Source of the DNA: Chitinophaga pinensis
GTDB taxonomy: Bacteria; Bacteroidota; Bacteroidia; M30B66
Assembly (NCBI GenBank): GCA_943330985.1
Contig: CALQJV010000078.1
Location: 1-6,411, forward strand
Reading direction: 5' to 3'
DNA: 6,411 bases
Shown: piece by piece, positions 1 to 3,633 of the stretch
How the letters are laid out: the number at the start of each line of letters is the position of its first letter
Position numbering within the stretch: the stretch's first letter is position 1
Program-made: the position numbers and the translations under genes
The notes under the pieces: model-generated
Told to the model about the DNA's origin: nothing
Database searches by the model: none
What the model saw: the letters and a program-made list of their open reading frames with translations, nothing else

Positions 1-103
1 AAATTTGGTCTTCATTTGAGTTTTGAGATGTCGTAAAAGCAACCAGTCCTGCTGTCAGCAGAAGTAATATGCTCATTAATAATATTTTTCCATTACGTTT
101 CAT
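1..103 (-). CDS. Exported protein, N-terminal fragment (signal peptide only)
   Basis: The minus strand from an ATG at 103 reads MKRNGKILLMSILLLLTAGL and then VAFTTSQNSNEDQI before running off the left edge. This is a textbook Sec signal: basic n-region (K2, R3, K6), a hydrophobic core at about residues 7-22, then a polar stretch. Cleavage near residues 24-27 is plausible. There is no cysteine, so a lipoprotein signal is not supported in the visible part. An in-frame TAA lies upstream at 122-124, so 103 is the first usable start; M10 is an alternative but would cut into the signal. The leader just upstream is A-rich (AAAAAAGACAGAAA) without a Shine-Dalgarno. Only 34 residues are visible, so the mature function cannot be assigned. 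Confidence 0.72.
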   Translation of the reverse strand, partial: MKRNGKILLMSILLLLTAGLVAFTTSQNSNEDQI

Positions 104-228
104 TTTCTGTCTTTTTTGGGTTTAATTTCACAGTCTATGTTTGCGGGCAAAGAACTGCATGCAACTCGAGGTTTGGTTATTGGTGAATGGAACGCTTTAT
201 TTTAATGTGTTTGTATAATTTGCAGTAA
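104..228. other. Intergenic stretch with no supported gene
   Basis: This lies upstream of the exported-protein start at 103 and should carry its promoter, but I find no TANNTTTG element on the minus strand here. Small dyads occur: TTTGC-GG-GCAAA at 140-151 and the palindrome TGCATGCA at 156-163. Neither is strong enough to name as an operator. Confidence 0.4.
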
Positions 229-370
229 TTATTTTATCACACATATTTTAGATATTACCTCTTCTTCCATGAACTTACTGCAATATTTACAGTAAAAAAT
301 ACCCTTCCTCTGTCTTATACCAATGTTCATCCCATTTATGGAAACCTATTTGACAAAGTAACTTTCTGAT
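229..370 (-). pseudogene. Decayed, frameshifted small zinc-ribbon-like protein gene
   Basis: From codon 370-368 the minus strand reads IRKLLCQIGFHKWDEHWYK and then TEEGYF before hitting a stop at 289-287. Skipping one base in the six-T run (plus-strand A run 294-299) continues as YCKYCSKFMEEEVISKICVI K to a TAA at 231-229. Joined, this gives about 45 residues with a Cys-x4-His pair (LCQIGFH) followed about 20 residues later by CxxC (CKYC), the layout of a small CHCC zinc-binding ribbon. The first codon is ATC where an ATG would be expected, with a stop (TAA) directly before it. So both the start and the frame appear broken, which favours a pseudogene over recoding. An intact 33-residue ORF from ATG 330-328 reads the second half in frame and keeps the CxxC, but lacks the Cys/His half. 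The protein-like character is seen directly; the decay and the zinc role are inferred. No family name is assigned. Confidence 0.5.
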
Positions 371-430
371 TTAAATAATGATTACATTTTGAAGAATTAG
401 TTTGACTGTTCCAGTCATTCAACACTTGCA

Positions 431-487
431 GCTAAATTTCGCACAAAGGCACATACCCTTTTCAGTTTGCTCTCGTGCATTGTTAGC
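431..487. repeat. Imperfect nested inverted repeat downstream of the reductase gene
   Basis: Arms gctaa (431-435) and ttagc (483-487) enclose a second pair, gcac (441-444) and gtgc (475-478). Inside these is aaagg (445-449) with ccttt (457-461) around a 7-nt loop. It begins about 20 bp past the stop of the 508-1140 gene, so on the minus-strand transcript it could be a 3' hairpin. There is no T-run after it, so it is not a canonical intrinsic terminator. The bulged two-arm layout is reminiscent of cassette recombination sites, but the arms do not match the RYYYAAC/GTTRRRY consensus. The rest of 371-507 holds nothing I can support. Confidence 0.35.
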
Positions 488-507
488 GGTTCAGCTTATA
501 TTTTATC

Positions 508-1140
508 CTATTTTTCAGATATCCCAATATATTTTTTTAATTCAGTTTGATTTTCTGCTTGCTTTATTAAAAAGTCTGCTACGTCAGCTCTATTAATTCC
601 GCCTATATTAATCCCTTTGAATAATGTGTTTTCAATACGGTATTTCTCTGTCAATTCCTTGTCTAATAACCTTCCTGGTCTCACAACGGTCCAATTCAGA
701 TCGGAATTTGTGATGATTTCTTCCATTTTAGTTTTGTCAGCATAAACGTCTTTTAAAAAGTAATTTAAAAACAATTTTACAATCCAAGAAACATAATTTT
801 TACTTTCTCCAGCTCCAAATCCTGTGACAAAAATAATTGGGATATTAATTCTGTTCTCCCTATGAATTTCCACAATCAATTTTGCGAAATCTGAAAATAG
901 GGTAGTGGCTTTCATATTCTTTCCTGTCCCCAATGTTACTATTAGCGCATCTGCGTTTTGGATAGAATTTACTAGGTCAGCTTTATTAGTTGCATCACCA
1001 AGTATCATATTGAACGATTTTTTCTCATCTAAATGAATTTCAGATCGAGAAAGGGTCGTTATCGAATGATTTCTATTTAATCCTCTCTTTACTGCTTCTA
1101 ATCCAATGCCAGCCGATGCTCCTATGATAGTTATATTCAT
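508..1140 (-). CDS. NAD(P)-binding atypical short-chain dehydrogenase/reductase-like protein
   Basis: A 210-residue cytoplasmic protein with a Rossmann fold. Strand beta1 and the dinucleotide loop open the protein immediately (NITIIGASAGIG, residues 2-13, glycines 7, 11 and 13), which fixes the ATG at 1140 as the start. D49 in GDAT (48-51) is where such folds contact the adenine, and LIVTLGTG (67-73) is the beta4 region. The segment DLNWTVVRPGRLLD (147-160) is typical of atypical SDRs of the NmrA/biliverdin-reductase-B-like (SDR_a5) type. The classical YxxxK catalytic pair is not evident: Y133 is followed by K136 and K138, but nothing sits at +4. That also fits the atypical group, which act as NAD(P)H-dependent reductases or as redox sensors. 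Length is normal for the family. The substrate is unknown. The stop is TAG. Its upstream neighbour ends 129 bp away, so it may have its own promoter, but I see no clear one. Confidence 0.82.
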   Translation of the reverse strand: MNITIIGASAGIGLEAVKRGLNRNHSITTLSRSEIHLDEKKSFNMILGDATNKADLVNSIQNADALIVTLGTGKNMKATTLFSDFAKLIVEIHRENRINIPIIFVTGFGAGESKNYVSWIVKLFLNYFLKDVYADKTKMEEIITNSDLNWTVVRPGRLLDKELTEKYRIENTLFKGINIGGINRADVADFLIKQAENQTELKKYIGISEK

Positions 1141-1170
1141 TTTGCTATTTTTTTGATTTCGAGCTGACTA

Positions 1171-1254
1171 CTAAAGGTTCGCGAGAAGTCGCTCATTATT
1201 GTATTTTTTTTCAATGGCAGAGTAATAGAGCTTGCACGCTAATAGCATTTCCAT
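1171..1254 (-). CDS. Possible small ORF, 27 residues, upstream of the reductase
   Basis: An ATG at 1254-1252 opens a frame reading MEMLLACKLYYSAIEKKYNN and then ERLLANL, ending in two consecutive TAG stops. It sits between the T9SS protein and the reductase and stops 30 bp before the reductase ATG. The composition is helix-friendly and amphipathic, unlike random AT-rich translation, but the ORF is too short to judge. It is in the same frame as the preceding gene, separated from it by two in-frame TAA codons. It could be a leader peptide, a remnant of a longer gene, or chance. A second 19-residue ORF in another frame, starting MSDFSRTF, ends with its TGA overlapping the reductase ATG (ATGA). 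Neither is recognised. Confidence 0.2.
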   Translation of the reverse strand: MEMLLACKLYYSAIEKKYNNERLLANL

Positions 1255-1269
1255 TTCCGGATTTTACCC

Positions 1270-1911
1270 TTAAAATTTGATCAGTTTGAGGGTTTTCAAT
1301 TGTAGGTTACTTTCCAATTTAGCAAAATAAGTACCGGCTGTCAACATGCTAATATCCATTTTAAAGTTTTGAGCATTCACCTCATTAGACAAAACTTCAT
1401 CACCTAAAAGATTAAATAATGTAATTTTTTCAATTGAATTATCTGCTTTGAAATTTACAAAATCTGCTGTTGGGTTTGGATAATACGATACATCTATTCT
1501 GTTATTAATATCTGAGAAACCAAGTGGAGGATTACAATCGTTAATGTTTGTACCTAAGCGAATGTAATACGCATTATTCTGGTTAACGAATGTTACAATG
1601 TTTCCTTCACAACTAAATACTATTGGACTAACTAAGATATTTCCAAAATTGAAATCCATAGTAATTGTATCGTTAGTCACAGTGTACGCTTCAGTGCCTG
1701 GAAGGTGATTTCCATCTCCAGCTTCAAAGGTATTGTATAGAGAATCGCAGTTTCCTGATATACAGTAATATGTGTATCGTTCACCATTTTCAAAAATATA
1801 CAACGTATTGTCGAAACCTGGAATGAGCCATTTACCTTCAATTGAATTGATTTGTGAGAATGTATTCAATGTGCTCAATAGGAGTAGAGCTCCAAGTAGT
1901 AATTTTTTCAT
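1270..1911 (-). CDS. Secreted protein with T9SS type A C-terminal sorting domain
   Basis: A 213-residue exported protein. Residues 1-20 are a Sec signal peptide (MKKLLLGALLLLSTLNTFSQ), probably cleaved after Q20 or near S19. Residues 21 to about 130 form a beta-rich domain starting EGKWLIPGFDN, with strands such as RYTYYC and DTITMDFNF and four cysteines (50, 55, 101, 126). The GKW opening followed by short strands is lipocalin-like in style, but I cannot assign a family. Residues about 139-213 are a T9SS type A sorting domain: SYYPNPTADFVNF (142-154), ITLFNLLGDEV (163-173), the LTAGTYFAKLE turn (190-200), and the terminal LKTLKLIKF with its basic end. Proteins with this domain cross the outer membrane through the type IX system and are often released or cell-surface anchored after the domain is removed. 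A likely -7 promoter element lies 24-31 bp upstream, suggesting independent transcription. The role of the N-terminal domain is unknown. Confidence 0.87.
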   Translation of the reverse strand: MKKLLLGALLLLSTLNTFSQINSIEGKWLIPGFDNTLYIFENGERYTYYCISGNCDSLYNTFEAGDGNHLPGTEAYTVTNDTITMDFNFGNILVSPIVFSCEGNIVTFVNQNNAYYIRLGTNINDCNPPLGFSDINNRIDVSYYPNPTADFVNFKADNSIEKITLFNLLGDEVLSNEVNAQNFKMDISMLTAGTYFAKLESNLQLKTLKLIKF

Positions 1912-1934
1912 GATTTCTTTTCAAAAGATTGAGG

Positions 1935-1942
1935 CAAAAATA
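1935..1942 (-). promoter_or_regulatory. Putative Bacteroidota -7 promoter element for the T9SS protein
   Basis: The minus strand reads TATTTTTG, matching the TANNTTTG -7 consensus of Bacteroidota housekeeping promoters. Its 3' end is 23 bp ahead of the ATG at 1911, which gives a short leader. No TTG -33 element is present at the usual 17-23 bp upstream, so the match rests on the -7 box alone. The surrounding 1912-2052 gap holds no other feature I can support. Confidence 0.45.
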
Positions 1943-2052
1943 TACATAACTTGACATGGAAGTGTATATGCTTTTTGATATTTTGAATTTGTTATCGATT
2001 AGACGAGTATGTGTGTTGAAAGCTGCTGCTCATTTTCTATTGTATAGTTAAT

Positions 2053-3138
2053 TTATTTGATGGTAAACTCGGAGAATGTTGTTCCATTGAATTTACATAT
2101 GCCATTGCCGTCTGTTCCAAACCATAGTTCTCCGTTTTTGTCCTTATAAATTGTATTTACTGCATTGCTTGTAAGTCCATCTTTGCTTGTGTAATTAGTC
2201 AAGTTGTTTCCATCATATTTCCAAACTCCTGCATCAACTGTTCCAATCCAGATGTTTCCATTGTTGTCTTCGTTGATAGAATATACTCGAGCTAAAGTTC
2301 CTAAGCCAGGTTTTCCAGAGGCTCTAAATTCGTTGTTATGAAGTCCTTTTTCTTCGGTGAAATTTGTCAAAGTCTTTCCATCAAATCGGAATAATCCAGC
2401 ACCATTATTACCAATCCAAATGCTGCCTTTGCTGTCTTCAAATAAACCAAGAACTGCAGGACCAGCAAGGCCTTTTTCTTTAAACCAAGTAAGTGTTTTT
2501 CCATCATATCTGCATACTCCTTCAGCCTGTGTCCCGAACCAAACTTTTCCTTTCTTGTCTTTGAGAATTGAGTAAACGCAATATCGACTAAGTGAAAAAG
2601 GATCATTAGTTTGTGATGTTGAACTTAATGGGACAAATGGCAAATAGTCAAGTGAAGAATTGATGTATCGAAACACGCCACCACCAGCGTAAAACCATAA
2701 ATTGTTGTTTGTTGATTTCCAGTCTTTTTCTGTCCCCTTAGTTATTTTGACTTTATTGGTCATCGTTGTGAATTTTATGCCGTCAAATTTGCTAATGCCG
2801 AATACGCCAGTTCCGAACCAAATATTTCCTAAATCATCTTCTTGAATGTTTAATACTTGATTATCTGCAAGTCCGTCCTTTACAGTAAATTGTGTCAATG
2901 TTTTTGTGTCGTAACGATATACGCCTGCTCCGTTTGTTCCAAACCAATAGTTGCCCTTGCTGTCTTGAAAAATACTCCTTATATTTTTGTCAAAACTGAT
3001 GGATTGATGAGTTAAGTTTGATTTGATCTCTTCGTTGGATATGTTTTTATTTTCAATTTGTCCATTACAGGAATTCATAAAAATGAGCAGAAAATAGATT
3101 ACTGTCAACTGTATCGGAATTATTTTAAAAATTATCAT
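2053..3138 (-). CDS. Propeller lipoprotein with seven Reg_prop (two-component regulator propeller) repeats
   Basis: A 361-residue protein. The hydrophobic N-terminus (residues 3-21) ends in FMNSC with C24 as the lipidation cysteine, followed by NGQ. The -3 to -1 residues (M-N-S) are a relaxed lipobox of the kind common in Bacteroidota, so it is probably a lipoprotein. From residue 54 on there are repeats of the form (I/L)xxDxxGxxWFGTxxxGVxxYDGxxLTxFT. They start at about residues 56, 98, 141, 191, 232, 288 and 330, so seven blades, enough for one closed beta-propeller. Blade 3 is degenerate (NLWFYAGGGVFRY), and there are inserts at about 161-188 and 268-284. Full-length hybrid regulators with these repeats carry two propellers, a Y_Y_Y domain and a kinase; none of that is present here. 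It therefore cannot signal alone and more likely binds a ligand or partner in the periplasm or at the surface. It lies 93 bp after a membrane protein and downstream of a hybrid kinase; a functional link is inference. Confidence 0.85.
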   Translation of the reverse strand: MIIFKIIPIQLTVIYFLLIFMNSCNGQIENKNISNEEIKSNLTHQSISFDKNIRSIFQDSKGNYWFGTNGAGVYRYDTKTLTQFTVKDGLADNQVLNIQEDDLGNIWFGTGVFGISKFDGIKFTTMTNKVKITKGTEKDWKSTNNNLWFYAGGGVFRYINSSLDYLPFVPLSSTSQTNDPFSLSRYCVYSILKDKKGKVWFGTQAEGVCRYDGKTLTWFKEKGLAGPAVLGLFEDSKGSIWIGNNGAGLFRFDGKTLTNFTEEKGLHNNEFRASGKPGLGTLARVYSINEDNNGNIWIGTVDAGVWKYDGNNLTNYTSKDGLTSNAVNTIYKDKNGELWFGTDGNGICKFNGTTFSEFTIK

Positions 3139-3184
3139 TTATTTCAATGGTTAATATTTAGGACCTGATCTGTATGAGTTGCCG

Positions 3185-3213
3185 CATTCGTTCCAGCCAT
3201 CATAAAACGAATG
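3185..3213. repeat. Perfect 8-bp inverted repeat between membrane protein and propeller gene
   Basis: Arms cattcgtt (3185-3192) and aacgaatg (3206-3213) pair perfectly around a 13-nt loop. The repeat sits in the 93-bp gap, about 19 bp past the stop of the 3232-3600 gene. On the minus transcript no U-run follows, so it is not a standard terminator. It could be a 3' stabilising hairpin or an operator. Confidence 0.4.
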
Positions 3214-3231
3214 TTCTTAAATGAAATTGAC

Positions 3232-3600
3232 TTATGTTTTATTTGATTCATTTGAACTAGTTAATGATGTGGCTAAAACTATTCCTATACCCATTGTTAT
3301 GTAAAACAACTTAACAAATCCTTCCATAGGTAAAATAAATGCTAAAGCAAATAATAGGAGTCCTACAAAAATATCAAACAATAAATGCCAATTCATCGGA
3401 ATTAACTTAACTAAACTTCTTGAGTAAACTGTAAAAATGCTGTATAGAAAGTTTAAAACACCTATTCCAACGGGAACCCAAAAAACTGTATTAGAAACTT
3501 CCTTAAAGTTTAATATAAAAGGTACAGATATTAAAGTGACATCTACAATGTAATCTAAAATGCCATGCAATGATGGGCTTATGATTTTTATGTTTTTCAT
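3232..3600 (-). CDS. Small four-helix integral membrane protein with internal duplication (SPW-repeat-like)
   Basis: A 122-residue, very hydrophobic protein with four predicted membrane segments at about 13-31, 39-59, 71-90 and 95-112, a short N-terminus and a polar tail (SSNESNKT). The two halves resemble each other. LHGILDY (11-17) corresponds to WHLLFDI (71-77), giving an HxxxD motif at the start of helices 1 and 3 (H12/D16 and H72/D76). VGIGVL (44-49) corresponds to MGIGIV (103-108) in helices 2 and 4. This two-times-two helix plan and the SPSLHGILDY opening resemble small bacterial SPW-repeat-type membrane proteins, whose function is not established. The ATG at 3600 lies 33 bp after the histidine kinase stop, so co-transcription is likely. 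The leader has no Shine-Dalgarno. An upstream ATG at 3614-3612 is out of frame and closes after four codons. Confidence 0.75.
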   Translation of the reverse strand: MKNIKIISPSLHGILDYIVDVTLISVPFILNFKEVSNTVFWVPVGIGVLNFLYSIFTVYSRSLVKLIPMNWHLLFDIFVGLLLFALAFILPMEGFVKLFYITMGIGIVLATSLTSSNESNKT

Positions 3601-3615
3601 TTTCTAATTTTCATT

Positions 3616-3631
3616 TGCAATTTTAATTGCA
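3616..3631. repeat. Perfect 7-bp dyad in the kinase/membrane-protein gap
   Basis: The arms tgcaatt (3616-3622) and aattgca (3625-3631) are separated by only 2 bp, inside the 33-bp gap between the kinase stop and the next ATG. The spacing is too tight for a good RNA hairpin. As DNA it is a symmetric 16-bp site that could bind a dimeric regulator. AT-rich DNA makes such dyads by chance, so this is tentative. Confidence 0.25.
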
Positions 3632-3633
3632 TT

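Noticed and set aside
116..143. Plus-strand TTG-N17-TATGTTTG promoter-like match
   Set aside because: It fits the Bacteroidota consensus, but no plus-strand gene follows it, and such matches are expected by chance in AT-rich DNA.
402..596. Plus-strand ORF of 64 codons
   Set aside because: It overlaps the 3' end of the well-supported reductase gene on the other strand and its translation is unremarkable hydrophobic shadow sequence.
2367..2606. Minus-strand 79-codon ORF in another frame of the propeller gene
   Set aside because: It lies wholly within the Reg_prop repeats, which are clearly coding in their own frame; its length comes from the repeat composition.
2053..3138. Repeat array (CRISPR-like or tandem DNA repeat) within the propeller gene
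   Set aside because: The recurring similarity is at protein level (Reg_prop blades of uneven spacing), not identical DNA repeats with spacers.
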